A stretch of 64,000 bases of DNA from Methylococcales bacterium (lineage in GTDB: Bacteria > Pseudomonadota > Gammaproteobacteria > Methylococcales > Methylomonadaceae): contig JAGLDH010000122.1 in assembly GCA_023145835.1 (NCBI GenBank), positions 1 through 64,000 of the forward strand, given 5' to 3'. Shown here piece after piece: positions 17,562-27,611 of the stretch. How positions within the stretch are numbered: position 1 is the first letter of the stretch; each line of letters opens with the position of its first letter. Under the pieces are notes generated by a model, which was not told where the DNA came from, did not search any database, and saw nothing but the letters and a program-made list of their open reading frames with translations. Made by a program: the position numbers and the translations under genes.

Positions 17562-18896
17562 ATGACCAAAATGACACCCAAAGAAATTGTTAGCGAACTA
17601 GACAAACACATTATCGGTCAATCTAGTGCCAAAAGATCTGTTGCTATTGCCCTACGTAATCGCTGGCGTCGAACACGTGTGGCTGAAGAATTACGCGAAG
17701 AAATCACCCCAAAAAATATATTGATGATAGGCCCAACCGGTGTGGGTAAAACAGAAATTGCTCGGCGTTTAGCTCGTTTAGCCAACGCCCCTTTTATCAA
17801 GATAGAAGCTACAAAATTTACTGAGGTTGGCTATGTAGGCCGAGATGTTGAATCTATCATCCGTGATCTAGTTGATACGGCTGTCAAAATGAACCGCATG
17901 TCAGAAATGGAAAAAGTACAAAACCGCGCAGCTGATGCTGCTGAAGAAAAGGTTTTAGACATCCTTTTACCTAGTGCAGAAGGCGGAATGATTTCAGAAA
18001 GTGAATCATCCACTCGACAAAAAATGCGTAAAAAATTACGTGAAGGTGATTTAAACGACAAAGAAATTGAAATAGATATAACAACTCCCTCTGTCGGTGT
18101 GGAAATTATGGCTCCCCCTGGTATGGAAGACATGACCAACCAACTTCAGGGCATGTTTCAAAACTTAAACAGCGGCAAAACAAAAACCCGTAAAATGAAG
18201 ATTTCTGATGCATTAAAAGCATTACAGGAAGAAGAAGCATCTAAGTTAGTTAATGAAGACGACATAAAATTATCTGCTGTTGAGTCTGTTGAACAAAACG
18301 GAATTGTATTTCTTGATGAAATAGACAAAGTATGTAAACGTTCTGAACTTGGCGGTGGCGGTGGCGGCGGTGGAGAAGTCTCTCGAGAAGGAGTTCAGCG
18401 TGATTTATTACCCCTAGTTGAAGGCAGTACGGTTAGCACAAAATACGGCATGATTAAAACAGATCATATTTTATTTATTGCTTCTGGTGCTTTTCACTTA
18501 ACCAAACCCTCAGATTTAATTCCTGAATTACAAGGCCGCTTTCCTATTCGGGTCGAGCTAGAAGCATTATCAGCCGATGATTTTGTACGCATCCTTACAG
18601 AACCCGACGCATCATTAACGGAGCAATATGAAGCATTATTAAAAACAGAGGGTGTTGAACTCAGTTTTTCTGAAGATGGTATTAAGCGAATTGCGGAGCT
18701 AGGTTGGCAGGTTAATGAAACAACCGAAAATATTGGTGCTAGAAGATTACATACCATACTGGAACGCTTACTTGAGGAAATATCCTACAATGCTCCAGAC
18801 TTGACAGAAAAAACAATCACAATTGACGCTGCTTATGTTGATGCCCATTTAACTGAATACGCCGAAGATGAAGATCTAAGTCGTTACATTTTATAA
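17562..18896 (+). CDS. hslU: ATP-dependent protease ATPase subunit HslU
   Basis: AAA+ unfoldase that feeds proteins into HslV. The 444-aa product is of normal length, with Walker [16 protein letters not shown], the HslU start [20 protein letters not shown], pore region EVGYVGRD, the inserted I-domain (about residues 110-240), Walker B VFLDEIDK, the arginine region [12 protein letters not shown] and the C-terminal EDLSRYIL that docks into HslV. A run of glycines (GGGGGGGG) occurs before [17 protein letters not shown]. Lies 5 bases downstream of hslV and 3 bases upstream of the DUF971 gene, so the three are one operon. Confidence 0.97.
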   Translation: MTKMTPKEIVSELDKHIIGQSSAKRSVAIALRNRWRRTRVAEELREEITPKNILMIGPTGVGKTEIARRLARLANAPFIKIEATKFTEVGYVGRDVESIIRDLVDTAVKMNRMSEMEKVQNRAADAAEEKVLDILLPSAEGGMISESESSTRQKMRKKLREGDLNDKEIEIDITTPSVGVEIMAPPGMEDMTNQLQGMFQNLNSGKTKTRKMKISDALKALQEEEASKLVNEDDIKLSAVESVEQNGIVFLDEIDKVCKRSELGGGGGGGGEVSREGVQRDLLPLVEGSTVSTKYGMIKTDHILFIASGAFHLTKPSDLIPELQGRFPIRVELEALSADDFVRILTEPDASLTEQYEALLKTEGVELSFSEDGIKRIAELGWQVNETTENIGARRLHTILERLLEEISYNAPDLTEKTITIDAAYVDAHLTEYAEDEDLSRYIL

Positions 18897-18899
18897 AAA

Positions 18900-19289
18900 A
18901 TGAGATTAACCGTAGAACCAGCAAACTGTACTCTTACGGATATTAAGTTACACCAAGTTTCCCGTATTCTTGAAGTTAGTTTCGATAATGGAGAGACATT
19001 TAAACTCCCTTGTGAATATTTACGTGTATACACCCCTTCTGCAGAGGCTTTAGGCCATGCTCCTGGTCAAGAGTCACTCCAAACAGGCAAGGAAGAGGTC
19101 AATATCACAGGAATAAAACCTATTGGCAATTACGGAATATCACCTATTTTTTCTGATGGCCACAGCAGTGGAATTTATTCTTGGGATATGCTTTATAAAC
19201 TTGGGTCAGAATACTCCTCGCTTTGGAAAAACTATCTCGACAAACTAAAACAAGCCGGACATACACGAACAGAACCGTTAAAAAATTAA
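18900..19289 (+). CDS. DUF971 / gamma-butyrobetaine hydroxylase-like N-terminal domain protein
   Basis: A 129-residue protein of the DUF971 family, also called the GBBH-like N-terminal domain. Diagnostic parts are [55 protein letters not shown]. In eukaryotes the domain precedes butyrobetaine dioxygenases and binds zinc; bacterial single-domain forms have no proven function. The usual gammaproteobacterial position is between hslU and ubiE, exactly as here (3 bases after hslU, 13 before ubiE), which supports the call. Confidence 0.88.
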   Translation: MRLTVEPANCTLTDIKLHQVSRILEVSFDNGETFKLPCEYLRVYTPSAEALGHAPGQESLQTGKEEVNITGIKPIGNYGISPIFSDGHSSGIYSWDMLYKLGSEYSSLWKNYLDKLKQAGHTRTEPLKN

Positions 19290-19302
19290 GGTACGATCAA
19301 TC

Positions 19303-20052
19303 ATGACAAATGAAAACACAACTCATTTTGGGTTTGAGCAAGTAGCAACAGAGGATAAAGTTAGAAAAGTTCGTGGTGTCTTTGATTCCGTTGCAAGTAG
19401 TTACGATGTAATGAATGACTTAATGTCTTTTGGCGTCCATCGCATTTGGAAAAGAATTGCCATTCAATTAGCAAATGTAAGAAATGGTGATCAAATTCTT
19501 GACTTAGCCGGCGGTACAGGTGATTTAACAACACTTTTTGAAAAACGTATCGGTAAAGAAGGGCAAGTTGTATTAGCTGATATTAACTCAGAAATGTTAC
19601 GAACAGGCCGCGATCGCTTAATTGATCGCGGATTGATTGGTAACATTCACTATGCCCAAGTTAATGCAGAATGTCTTCCTTTCGAGGACAACACGTTTGA
19701 TTGTGTCTGTATCGCTTTTGGTCTACGAAACGTAACTGATAAAGATGCAGCACTACGCTCTATGCATAGAGTTCTAAAACCAGGTGGACGCGTTATTATT
19801 TTAGAATTTTCCCATCCAATAGATAAAGTGACAGAAAAAGTTTACGACTTCTATTCATTTAAACTGTTACCAAAAATTGGCGCCATTGTAGCTAAAGATG
19901 AGGAAAGCTATCGTTACCTTGCTGAATCTATTCGTATGCACCCTAAGCAAGATGAACTCAAACAAATGATGGAAGATGCGGGGCTAGAACGTTGTGAATA
20001 CTTCAACATGAACCAAGGTATTGTAGCTGTTCATAGAGGATATAAAATCTAA
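19303..20052 (+). CDS. ubiE: Ubiquinone/menaquinone C-methyltransferase UbiE
   Basis: SAM-dependent C-methyltransferase of ubiquinone biosynthesis (and menaquinone if made). The 249-aa length equals E. coli UbiE. Motifs: [26 protein letters not shown] at the start, the SAM-binding [48 protein letters not shown] and the late [14 protein letters not shown]. It is followed by ubiJ and ubiB in the classical order, supporting a conserved ubiquinone operon and therefore aerobic respiration. Confidence 0.97.
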   Translation: MTNENTTHFGFEQVATEDKVRKVRGVFDSVASSYDVMNDLMSFGVHRIWKRIAIQLANVRNGDQILDLAGGTGDLTTLFEKRIGKEGQVVLADINSEMLRTGRDRLIDRGLIGNIHYAQVNAECLPFEDNTFDCVCIAFGLRNVTDKDAALRSMHRVLKPGGRVIILEFSHPIDKVTEKVYDFYSFKLLPKIGAIVAKDEESYRYLAESIRMHPKQDELKQMMEDAGLERCEYFNMNQGIVAVHRGYKI

Positions 20053-20127
20053 CTTTTCTGCTCATTTGTTAAATAATACCCAGAAGAAACCCACCAAACT
20101 AACAAAGGCAGAAAAAGCAAATATAAA

Positions 20128-20757
20128 ATGATCATTAAACCTTTACTAACCAGTGCGGTAGAAACAGCCTTAAACCACTATTTATCGTTAGACGAAGATG
20201 TGAGTCTGTTTCTAGCACCTATATCAGGTAAAGTGATAGCCATTAATATTCTTCAGTTTAATGAAACAATGTATCTCTGCCCTACACAGGACAAAATTCA
20301 GATTCTTGAAAGTTATACTCAAGAAGTAGATGCAACAATTAGTGGTAGCTTATCTGCTTTAGGCTTAATGAGTTTAAGTTCAACCCCCATGAAATCGATT
20401 TTTAGTGGCGAAGTTACCATTGAAGGTGATACTCATGTTGCTCATAAGTTCCAGCAGATTTTTGAAAAACTAGATATTGACCTAGAAGAAAAGTTGTCTC
20501 ACTTTACCGGAGATATCATCGCACATAAAATTGGCAACTTCTTCCGAAGTGGTCAGGATTGGACAGAAGAATCTGTTACTACATTTAAACTCAACAGCAA
20601 AGAATTTTTACAAGAAGAGACAAGAGACCTACCCGCAGCCCCAGAAGCTGATATTTTTTATCATCAGGTTGATAAACTTCGTTCTGATTTCGACCGCTTA
20701 TTAGCACGCCTAGAAAAAATACAAACAGAAAAACCCTCTACCACTAAAACCAACTAA
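20128..20757 (+). CDS. ubiJ: Ubiquinone biosynthesis accessory factor UbiJ (SCP2 domain)
   Basis: Lipid-binding accessory protein of the soluble Ubi complex that holds polyprenyl intermediates. The 209-aa product has an SCP2-like domain (about residues 12-115) followed by a C-terminal coiled region ([16 protein letters not shown]). [28 protein letters not shown], and [33 protein letters not shown] match UbiJ. The order ubiE-ubiJ-ubiB is the classical one. It begins 75 bases after ubiE and ends 20 bases before ubiB. Confidence 0.92.
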   Translation: MIIKPLLTSAVETALNHYLSLDEDVSLFLAPISGKVIAINILQFNETMYLCPTQDKIQILESYTQEVDATISGSLSALGLMSLSSTPMKSIFSGEVTIEGDTHVAHKFQQIFEKLDIDLEEKLSHFTGDIIAHKIGNFFRSGQDWTEESVTTFKLNSKEFLQEETRDLPAAPEADIFYHQVDKLRSDFDRLLARLEKIQTEKPSTTKTN

Positions 20758-20777
20758 TTCAAAAAAGGAATTTACTA

Positions 20778-22325
20778 GTGAACCCAAAAGTATTATTTCG
20801 TTTAATCCATATCAACTGGGTTATGATGTATCATGGTTTAGACGAAATTATTTTAAAAACTCACTTATTTCGCCCTATTCGTTTTATTACCTATTTATCA
20901 CCTAACTTCTGGCTCAGAAAACAAAAAAAACCACGCGGCGTTCGAATACGCAAAACATTAGAAGATTTAGGCCCAATCTACATTAAGTTTGGTCAAGCTT
21001 TATCAACTAGAAAAGATATCCTGCCAGATGATATTGCAGATGAATTAGTAAAGTTACAAGACAAGGTTCCCCCTTTCCCAAACGAACAAGCTCTACAGGT
21101 TATTGAAGAACAACTTGGACAACCCGCATCAGAAGCTTTTGCTAAATTTGACAATAACCCATTAGCATCTGCATCAGTGGCTCAAGTTCACACCGCAACA
21201 TTACATAGCGGTGAAGATGTTATTGTTAAAGTTTTAAGACCACATATTGAAAAAAACATTCAATCAGATGTAGGTTTACTTTATGAGCTAGCTCGATTAG
21301 CAGAAAAATTCTGGGATGATGCAAAACGCTTGCGCGCTTTAGAAGTTGTTGCAGAATTTGAAAAAACACTTCTCGATGAATTAGACCTCGTTAAAGAAGC
21401 TGCCAATGCAACAAAACTACGAACTAACTTTGAATCCTCTGATGCACTCTATGTACCAGAAATTCATTGGAAATATACGCGTAAAAAAGTATTGGTCATG
21501 GAAAGAATCTATGGTATTCCCGTAGGTGAGATTGAACAATTACGCCAAGGAAATGCAGACTTTAAGTTATTAGCTGAGCGGGGTGTAGAAATTTTTTTCA
21601 CCCAAGTTTTTCGAGATAATTTTTTTCATGCTGACATGCACCCTGGCAATATTTTTGTTGATTTACCTGACAAATATATTGCTGTTGATTTCGGTATTGT
21701 CGGCACACTTTCCTTATCCGATCAGCGTTATCTAGCGGAGAACTTTCTTGCTTTTTTTAACAGAGATTATCGTCGTGTTGCTGAAATGCACATTGAATCA
21801 GGCTGGGTTCCCTCAGACACACGAATTGAAGACTTTGAATCAGCTATCCGAAGTGTCTGTGAGCCAATATTTGACAAGCCCCTAAAGGATATTTCCTTTG
21901 GATTATTATTATTACGCTTATTCCAAACTGCAAGACGATTTAACATGGTCGTGCAACCCCAACTTGTCTTGTTACAAAAAACATTACTCAATATTGAAGG
22001 ATTAGGGCGTCAACTCTATCCAGACTTAGATTTATGGCAAACAGCCAAACCTTTTCTTGAAAACTGGTTTCATGATCGTCTTGGACCCAAAGCAAAAATC
22101 AAGCAAATTTTTAAGCAATTTCCAGAAGTAGCCGAACGTTTTCCAGAAATACCAACACTCATTATTCATGCTTTGGATAGTGCGACTCATACAAAACTAC
22201 AACTTGAAACTCAAAATAAAGAAATTTCTCTATTACGTCAACAAATAGAAAAAGAACATAGTGGAACAATTTGGGCTATTTTAGCAAGTGCCGTTATGGT
22301 TAGTGTTGCAGTTTTATTCCAATAA
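20778..22325 (+). CDS. ubiB: Ubiquinone biosynthesis ATPase UbiB
   Basis: Atypical kinase-like (ADCK/ABC1) membrane protein needed for ubiquinone synthesis. The 515-aa product begins at GTG 20778, preceded by AAAAGGA. It has the KxGQ motif ([13 protein letters not shown]), the Ala-rich loop ASASVAQVH in place of a glycine loop, a kinase-like catalytic region [11 protein letters not shown] and the metal-binding DFGIVGTL. One hydrophobic helix ends the protein ([16 protein letters not shown]), against two in E. coli UbiB (546 aa), so the C terminus is a little shorter. Last of the hslVU-ubi cluster. Confidence 0.95.
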   Translation: MNPKVLFRLIHINWVMMYHGLDEIILKTHLFRPIRFITYLSPNFWLRKQKKPRGVRIRKTLEDLGPIYIKFGQALSTRKDILPDDIADELVKLQDKVPPFPNEQALQVIEEQLGQPASEAFAKFDNNPLASASVAQVHTATLHSGEDVIVKVLRPHIEKNIQSDVGLLYELARLAEKFWDDAKRLRALEVVAEFEKTLLDELDLVKEAANATKLRTNFESSDALYVPEIHWKYTRKKVLVMERIYGIPVGEIEQLRQGNADFKLLAERGVEIFFTQVFRDNFFHADMHPGNIFVDLPDKYIAVDFGIVGTLSLSDQRYLAENFLAFFNRDYRRVAEMHIESGWVPSDTRIEDFESAIRSVCEPIFDKPLKDISFGLLLLRLFQTARRFNMVVQPQLVLLQKTLLNIEGLGRQLYPDLDLWQTAKPFLENWFHDRLGPKAKIKQIFKQFPEVAERFPEIPTLIIHALDSATHTKLQLETQNKEISLLRQQIEKEHSGTIWAILASAVMVSVAVLFQ

Positions 22326-22364
22326 ACTTAGAAAAATTAGCTGGGGCTGGCACTTTTAGTGATC

Positions 22365-22415
22365 CCTGTCACCAAAAACCGACAGCTTTAGGTGACGGGA
22401 ATAGATAGATTTTTT
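22365..22415 (+). terminator. Possible terminator between ubiB and the haloperoxidase gene
   Basis: Stem 22365-22373 with 22391-22399 (GTCACC with GGTGAC plus three pairs, one a wobble) and a T-run at 22410-22415, about ten bases later. It lies between convergent genes. A competing inner stem (CTGTC with GACAG) exists, so the call is moderate. Confidence 0.4.
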
Positions 22416-22418
22416 ATG

Positions 22419-24203
22419 TTAGATTCTCATCGAGCCCCCATCAAATAGTGGCACTGTCATAGAAAAGTTTTCCCCAAATGTTAACTTTTGTTCTTCAAGA
22501 ATCCCAATCGCAATTTGTTCTCCCATACGTAATGACTCGATGTAATCGGTAAAATAATGTACACCAGCCCAGTCTCGCCCAGTGGATATATTTGATGCGA
22601 GCTTATTAAGCTCCCCCTCCACAGTCAGTTTTCCACCCACCACAGGTACTTTAATCAAGCATGATCCATCTGACTCAGGAACAAAAGCAGTAGTATCGTC
22701 CCCTGCCATATTGAGTGGATGCTTGTGATCAAAAAATGCTTTTATAATCGTGACACACGCCCCAGCAACTGTAGCATGACCTGCACCGTAGGAAGGGTGC
22801 ATGGGTGATCCTTCACAAAATGCCATCGGCAATAAATAATTGCCCTGTTTTAATTTTGAATCTTGAGGGTTTTTAGCATCGATCATATTCAAGATGGGTT
22901 GAAGTGCGTTTACCATCGTATCAATTTCACTCACCCCCAGGCATTTATGCTTGGTTAGTCTTGCAGCTAGGGCTTCCGGTCTCAATCGACGGTGAGTATT
23001 AAACTTCTGATACCTAACTGCCTTGAGCGCACGGGTTGCTACCTCTGTTAACAGTGATAGGACATGAGGCCCACCAAAATGGGCAAAACCCTGTTGATGG
23101 TCAATATAATCATCTTGTTGAAACGGTAAACCTGGATCAAATGGAATTCCTTCCCCCAAGAGTATCAGGCATGCATTGAGGTAAGATTCATATAGTGCAT
23201 CGTAATGTACATAGGTTGCCATATCTCTAGGTGTCGTAATAAACCGGTAAGCCGGCTTATTTTCATATGACTCCATCCCACCCAAGTTAGCGCCTTCCTG
23301 TACATCCAACCATTCGTCCCAATGAGTCATATGATCCTCACAAGGTTTTGCATAACGCACACGTTGATCCGCTCGAATAGCACCATACGAAATAAATCCA
23401 TGAGAACGCTTATTAATGGTATCGTTAGAATTTACCCCTCGATTACCAACTAATAAAAACTGTGAAATATAAGGTCCGATTTCATCTCCAGGAGTAATAC
23501 CTCTAAATGCAGTCTGTCCTGTCAAAGTACCACGTTTACGACTCACTTCGTTAACGTTTAACGAGCAACAATTATCAGACTTAAACCAAGTTAGTTGATT
23601 AAGTTCTTTTAGAACACTATTAACAGTTATCGATTTGGTTTTACCTGGAGCAGTATATTTACAAGAGACTTTACCTTTGCAATTGACAATTTCTGTAAAA
23701 GGAATATCTCTTAACAATGCTTGAGCATAAACCTCACCCATCTCTGCGATCAACTCGTCACTACCTATAACTGGGGCTGGTGGCATCGTGACAGCATGAG
23801 AATCGGGCCCTTCCAAATCATAAGTCTGACCAGCTCCCTGACTCTCCCAAGCACGTACTTTAGCCTTAGCTTTTTTAGCCTTATTAGACCGCCAATCAGG
23901 GGTTTCTTCAGTACCAGCAATTGGTCCTAAGGGTGTATCAATAAAATCTCTTGGATCTCCACTATCAATACCTTTTACAAATAGTTGAAAGTCATTCGGA
24001 TTTAATACTAAGCCAGTCATTTCACAATGAGGCATTCCTTTGGTGAAGCTTGCCAAATAGGATGGCATATTTTTCCTATTAACAACTCGACGAAACTTCT
24101 GTTCATCTCCGTTTGTGATATGGAGAGGATGTACTCGGTTATAGGCAAGATCAGCAGCAGATATCCGAGTTTGCTGCGCAGCTACTTTTCTATTGATATT
24201 CAT
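22419..24203 (-). CDS. Vanadium-dependent haloperoxidase (bromoperoxidase-like)
   Basis: Predicted to oxidise halide with hydrogen peroxide, using vanadate. The 594-aa product has no signal peptide. The active-site pattern of the algal/cyanobacterial bromoperoxidase group is present in order: K400 with R408 in KFNTHRRLRPEA (spacing of 8 as in the Ascophyllum enzyme), SPMHPSYGAGHATVAGA with H476 as the acid/base, and GRDWAGVHY with R543 and H549 (spacing of 6). The vanadate-contacting Ser of the PSGH form is Ala 474 here (YGAGH). The N-terminal 100 residues are the usual leader of this family. Transcribed alone, convergent with ubiB. Enzyme class is likely, but halide preference and activity are not shown. 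Confidence 0.87.
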   Translation of the reverse strand: MNINRKVAAQQTRISAADLAYNRVHPLHITNGDEQKFRRVVNRKNMPSYLASFTKGMPHCEMTGLVLNPNDFQLFVKGIDSGDPRDFIDTPLGPIAGTEETPDWRSNKAKKAKAKVRAWESQGAGQTYDLEGPDSHAVTMPPAPVIGSDELIAEMGEVYAQALLRDIPFTEIVNCKGKVSCKYTAPGKTKSITVNSVLKELNQLTWFKSDNCCSLNVNEVSRKRGTLTGQTAFRGITPGDEIGPYISQFLLVGNRGVNSNDTINKRSHGFISYGAIRADQRVRYAKPCEDHMTHWDEWLDVQEGANLGGMESYENKPAYRFITTPRDMATYVHYDALYESYLNACLILLGEGIPFDPGLPFQQDDYIDHQQGFAHFGGPHVLSLLTEVATRALKAVRYQKFNTHRRLRPEALAARLTKHKCLGVSEIDTMVNALQPILNMIDAKNPQDSKLKQGNYLLPMAFCEGSPMHPSYGAGHATVAGACVTIIKAFFDHKHPLNMAGDDTTAFVPESDGSCLIKVPVVGGKLTVEGELNKLASNISTGRDWAGVHYFTDYIESLRMGEQIAIGILEEQKLTFGENFSMTVPLFDGGSMRI

Positions 24204-24448
24204 TTGATACTCCTTAATCGGTGCGATAAAAAGTTAACTCCATTAGGTTTACAGAATGAAAGAAAACGTAAATGTGTTAAGTTTTTATCATACAATATCA
24301 ACAAACCTCAATCTGTTAACTAATTCACACCTAACTTTTAAAGCATTGAATAATAACATTTTTCTAAAGTTTGTATTAAAATACCCATAATTTATAGCTC
24401 TTTAGTTTTTCAGTTAAACAGCCTATCGATTTTATTAAGCCCCTCATC

Positions 24449-24610
24449 TAAGTACCCAAGTAAAATTAATTTGACAATTTTACGCAGGATTTTTTTTTCA
24501 TTTTAGACACCGAATAAATAGGCGCATAGCAAGCTACGTAACTATTTATTCGGTGTCTAAAATGGTAAAAAAGGCAAGAAAAAGTTAAATTAATTTTACT
24601 TGGGTACTTA
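24449..24610. repeat. 162-bp palindromic element (MITE/REP-like)
   Basis: Nested inverted repeats. Outer arms: 24449-24475 and 24584-24610, 27 bases with one mismatch (starting TAAGTACCCAAG). Inner arms: 24499-24521 and 24542-24564, 23 bases perfect (containing TTTAGACACCGAATAAATAG). The centre holds GGCGCATAGCAAGCTACGTA, which matches the core of a second palindromic element at 38268-38413 on the other strand. The structure resembles a non-autonomous miniature element or a transcribed hairpin. No transposase is present, and a target-site duplication is not obvious. Confidence 0.75.
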
Positions 24611-24611
24611 A

Positions 24612-24755
24612 TCACCTACTCCTTGTATGCACCATCGCACCAGGATTACAAAATTCAGACGACCAATCACTTGGATTAGATAGTCCACGGTAGTTACATA
24701 AGTTTTCCTTATTACAATGAACCCAAGCCCCTTTATGAGGGCTAAACGTAATACA
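24612..24755 (-). pseudogene. Possible C-terminal coding remnant
   Basis: An open stretch of 48 codons without a usable start codon, ending in TGA two bases from the palindromic element. Its translation is protein-like and rich in Trp, Cys and Asn: HKGAWVHCNKENLCNYRGL, then NPSDWSSEFCNPGAMVHTR. A stop codon closes the frame at 24756. It looks like the end of a once larger secreted or Cys-stabilised protein, but no family is recognised. It could also be chance; the amino-acid composition is the only argument. Confidence 0.28.
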
Positions 24756-25153
24756 CTAAATTATAAGGTTTATTACTAAATTTAGTTGCTCCAAAAAGTT
24801 TAAATAAAATATCATAATATTAAAAATCAATTAACTTTCAATTACATACATAAACCTGAGGCTCATGGGTAATCAAGTAATTTTTTAGCATCTTGATACC
24901 ACTATTTATATAGCAAACAGACTTTTCAAAACCTTAATTAATTTAAGTAAATATAGGTTGTTTTTAAAACCTTAAAAGCCTATTATCATTCGAAAGTATT
25001 CTTAATAAAATGATACCACTAATTAATCATTCCTTATCTCAGCAAAATGAAATATTCGTTTTATTAATTAACTAAACAAATCAAATGCTTTAATACTTAA
25101 TTTTTAATATACAATTCAATTATTAAGACCGATTATTAATCTAATAACCAATT
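24756..25153. other. AT-rich upstream region of the nor operon
   Basis: Very AT-rich, with no open frame worth calling. It must carry the promoter of the nor operon starting at 25154. I searched for an Fnr/Nnr palindrome (TTGAT-N4-ATCAA) and saw none; no convincing NsrR or NorR site was recognised either. -10-like hexamers are too common here to choose one. Confidence 0.5.
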
Positions 25154-25486
25154 ATGCTTGAACCTGTTGCCTTAAAAGACTTTTTTATTACCTTTTTCTC
25201 TTCAGCTTTGATTGTTATGGCTGGGGCAAGTTATGCTCTTCTTTTTGCTTGGTCTAAAGTTAAACCAAGATTGAGTATCAAACTATCAGCTTACATTTCT
25301 TATTTAATTCTACTTATTTCAGTATACCAATTAACTCTTGCGGCTAACCTCGATGGTTACTGGCGAATAATCTCATATCTTATGGTCATTGGTTATTTTT
25401 TTGCTCCTATTGCTATCTGGCATTTATGTAAATCAACTCATGACGAATCCGATTTAATAACACCCTTGGAGAAAAATAATGAGTGA
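25154..25486 (+). CDS. Three-helix membrane protein coupled to norC
   Basis: A 110-residue inner-membrane protein with three hydrophobic helices (about 9-33, 46-64 and 70-92) and a charged cytoplasmic or periplasmic tail. It overlaps the norC start by 8 bases, so it is translationally coupled to the NO reductase genes. I do not recognise the family with certainty. It is not NorE (COX3-like, larger) or NnrS. Its position as the first gene suggests a role in assembly or stability of the NorCB complex. Confidence 0.6.
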   Translation: MLEPVALKDFFITFFSSALIVMAGASYALLFAWSKVKPRLSIKLSAYISYLILLISVYQLTLAANLDGYWRIISYLMVIGYFFAPIAIWHLCKSTHDESDLITPLEKNNE

Positions 25487-26078
25487 AAACCCTCAATGGG
25501 CTTCCGAGTCTTTTTGGAAAAAAGTAGCCGTTTGGGTAACAGCAGGCTCTTTTTTAATTCTGGTTGTTTTAACCTTCGATACATTAAAACAAACTTCTGC
25601 AGGTGGAGATCGAGTCCCTGCTTATTCAGTTATTAATAAAAAAATTGACTATCAGTTTGATAAAAAACTAAATAAATTTATGCCTATTATTGATGGCGAA
25701 GAATTATTATTTGGTAAAGAATTTAGCGAAGAAGAGGCAGAACAACTCGTCACACTAGGTAAAAAAACAACTCAGGCTAAAAACTGTATGAATTGCCATA
25801 CTCTATTAGGCAACGGTGCTTATTTTGCACCTGATTTAACCAAGGCCTGGCTTGATCAAGGCTGGTTAACAGTTGGGCTACGTGAAGAACAAATGCTTAA
25901 ATTTCTAATGGATCCTGAAAAAAATGCGCGTACTTTTGGCACTGACCGAAAAATGCCTAACCTTGATATTACAAAAGAAGAAGCAAAAGGAATTGTTGCT
26001 TTCTTAAAATGGATGTCAAGTATTGATACAAATGGCTTCCCTTACAATTTCACAACTATTTACGCAGAGGATGACTAA
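25479..26078 (+). CDS. norC: Nitric oxide reductase cytochrome c subunit NorC
   Basis: Membrane-anchored cytochrome c that passes electrons to NorB. The 199-aa product has one N-terminal helix (about 15-33), a haem-binding CMNCH followed by TLLGNGAYFAPDLTKAWLDQGW, and a likely Met ligand in RKMPNLDI, ending in FLKWMSSIDTNGFPYNF as in known NorC. It is about 50 residues longer than Pseudomonas NorC (146 aa); the extra segment lies between the helix and CxxCH (about residues 42-88, DRVPAYSVINKK ... EEAEQL). The gene starts inside the preceding small gene and ends 2 bases before norB. Confidence 0.93.
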   Translation: MSENPQWASESFWKKVAVWVTAGSFLILVVLTFDTLKQTSAGGDRVPAYSVINKKIDYQFDKKLNKFMPIIDGEELLFGKEFSEEEAEQLVTLGKKTTQAKNCMNCHTLLGNGAYFAPDLTKAWLDQGWLTVGLREEQMLKFLMDPEKNARTFGTDRKMPNLDITKEEAKGIVAFLKWMSSIDTNGFPYNFTTIYAEDD

Positions 26079-26080
26079 TT

Positions 26081-27586
26081 ATGAGTGCTAACCCTGAAAC
26101 AGTTAAACAAAGCTCATCTTCGCTAAAAGATAAATTAGCCACTTTTCATTCCTGGGCAGCAGTAGATGACAGCACCTTAAATAAGGGTCAAAAATTAGCC
26201 GTAAAATACTTTATGGGGGCAGTTATTCTTTTTATCTTCCAAATTATATTTGGTTTATTAGCAGGAATACAATTTATTGCTCCAGGCTTTCTGTATGAAA
26301 TCCTAGATTTTAGTGTCAATCGTATGATTCATATTAATGCCATGATTTTATGGATGCTATATGGATTTATAGGCTGTACTTACTGGCTTTTAGAAGACGA
26401 GAGTGGTACTGAAATCGTTGGCTTAAAATATGGTGTTATAGGCTTCTGGGTACTCTCTGCTGCGATTACTATTGTGGTACTCGTTTATTTACTAATACAA
26501 ACAGGCGCAGGAAATGATACAACGTTATGGCTAATTAACGAAGGACGTGAATATATTGAAGCTCCTCGTTGGGCCGACATTGGTATAGTTGCAGTCATGC
26601 TAATTTTCTTCTACAACGTAGTAATGACGTTTAGTAAGGGAAAGTGGTCGGGGATTGCGGGCGTTTTAACATTAGACCTAGTCGCATTAGCAGGGCTGTA
26701 TGTTGCTGGGATGTTTTATATGACTAATATCACCCATGAGCAATTTTGGTGGTGGTGGGTTATTCATCTTTGGGTTGAAGCAACATGGGAAGTGTTGGTC
26801 GGTGTTATCATGGCTTGGTCACTCATGACCATTTTGGGGGTAAGTCGTAGAATTGTGACTACATGGTTATATATAGAAGTCGCATTAATGTTTGGCTCAG
26901 GAATATTAGGACTCGGCCACCATTATTTCTGGATAGGTACACCTGAATATTGGCTTACCATTGGTGGTTTTTTCTCCGCTTTAGAACCTATTCCTTTAGT
27001 CGCTATGGTTGTCCATGCCGTTTATGACTCTGGTGAACGTTCATTTAAAAATATGAACCACCCGGCAATGGCATGGCTAATTGCTCATGCATTTGGTAAC
27101 TTTTTTGGTGGCGGTGTTTGGGGATTCATGCATACCTTACCACAAATCAATTTATACACTCATGGAACACAATGGTCTGCCTCACATGGCCATTTTGCCT
27201 TTTTTGGAGCCTACGCAACTATTAACATCGCTTTCTTTTATATAGCAATTCAACACTGGCGAGGGAATGTTTGGATGGGTTCTAACTCACTAAACGAGTG
27301 GCGTTGGAAATGGGCATTAGCTTTATTAAATATTGGTGTAGTTGGTATGACTATTGCGCTCTTAATTGCTGGTTATGAACAATCCTTTATTGAACGCGCC
27401 ATAGGCGGATCAACTTGGGGCGGTTATTTTGCTGCGCAAACACACCCTTCATTTATGAGTGCCATGCATTGGCGAATGCTTTTTGGACTAGTAACTGCTG
27501 CAGGACTGGGTTTATTGGTTTGGGATTTATTGACTATTGGTAAAGGAGAAACACGTAAAGCTGAAATGATTATTCACTCAAAATAA
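26081..27586 (+). CDS. norB: Nitric oxide reductase catalytic subunit NorB (cNOR)
   Basis: Reduces 2 NO to N2O in the inner membrane, a haem-copper oxidase relative with a non-haem iron. The 501-aa product has 12 helices. Conserved residues are in place: RMIHIN for the haem ligand, HLWVEATWEV with both functional glutamates (the usual text is HLWVEGVWE), GLGHHYFWIG, FFSALEPIPL with the third glutamate, and ASHGHFAFFGAYA with the haem His pair. No N-terminal fused quinol-oxidase extension is present, so it uses NorC (cNOR, not qNOR). No norQ or norD follows; the next gene is convergent. Confidence 0.95.
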   Translation: MSANPETVKQSSSSLKDKLATFHSWAAVDDSTLNKGQKLAVKYFMGAVILFIFQIIFGLLAGIQFIAPGFLYEILDFSVNRMIHINAMILWMLYGFIGCTYWLLEDESGTEIVGLKYGVIGFWVLSAAITIVVLVYLLIQTGAGNDTTLWLINEGREYIEAPRWADIGIVAVMLIFFYNVVMTFSKGKWSGIAGVLTLDLVALAGLYVAGMFYMTNITHEQFWWWWVIHLWVEATWEVLVGVIMAWSLMTILGVSRRIVTTWLYIEVALMFGSGILGLGHHYFWIGTPEYWLTIGGFFSALEPIPLVAMVVHAVYDSGERSFKNMNHPAMAWLIAHAFGNFFGGGVWGFMHTLPQINLYTHGTQWSASHGHFAFFGAYATINIAFFYIAIQHWRGNVWMGSNSLNEWRWKWALALLNIGVVGMTIALLIAGYEQSFIERAIGGSTWGGYFAAQTHPSFMSAMHWRMLFGLVTAAGLGLLVWDLLTIGKGETRKAEMIIHSK

Positions 27587-27611
27587 GTCATTTAAATTTT
27601 CTAATCTTTTC

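Noticed and set aside
24763-25153. Fnr/Nnr-type binding site upstream of the nor operon.
   Set aside because: No TTGAT-N4-ATCAA palindrome was found in the leader; the AT-rich sequence offers only half-sites.
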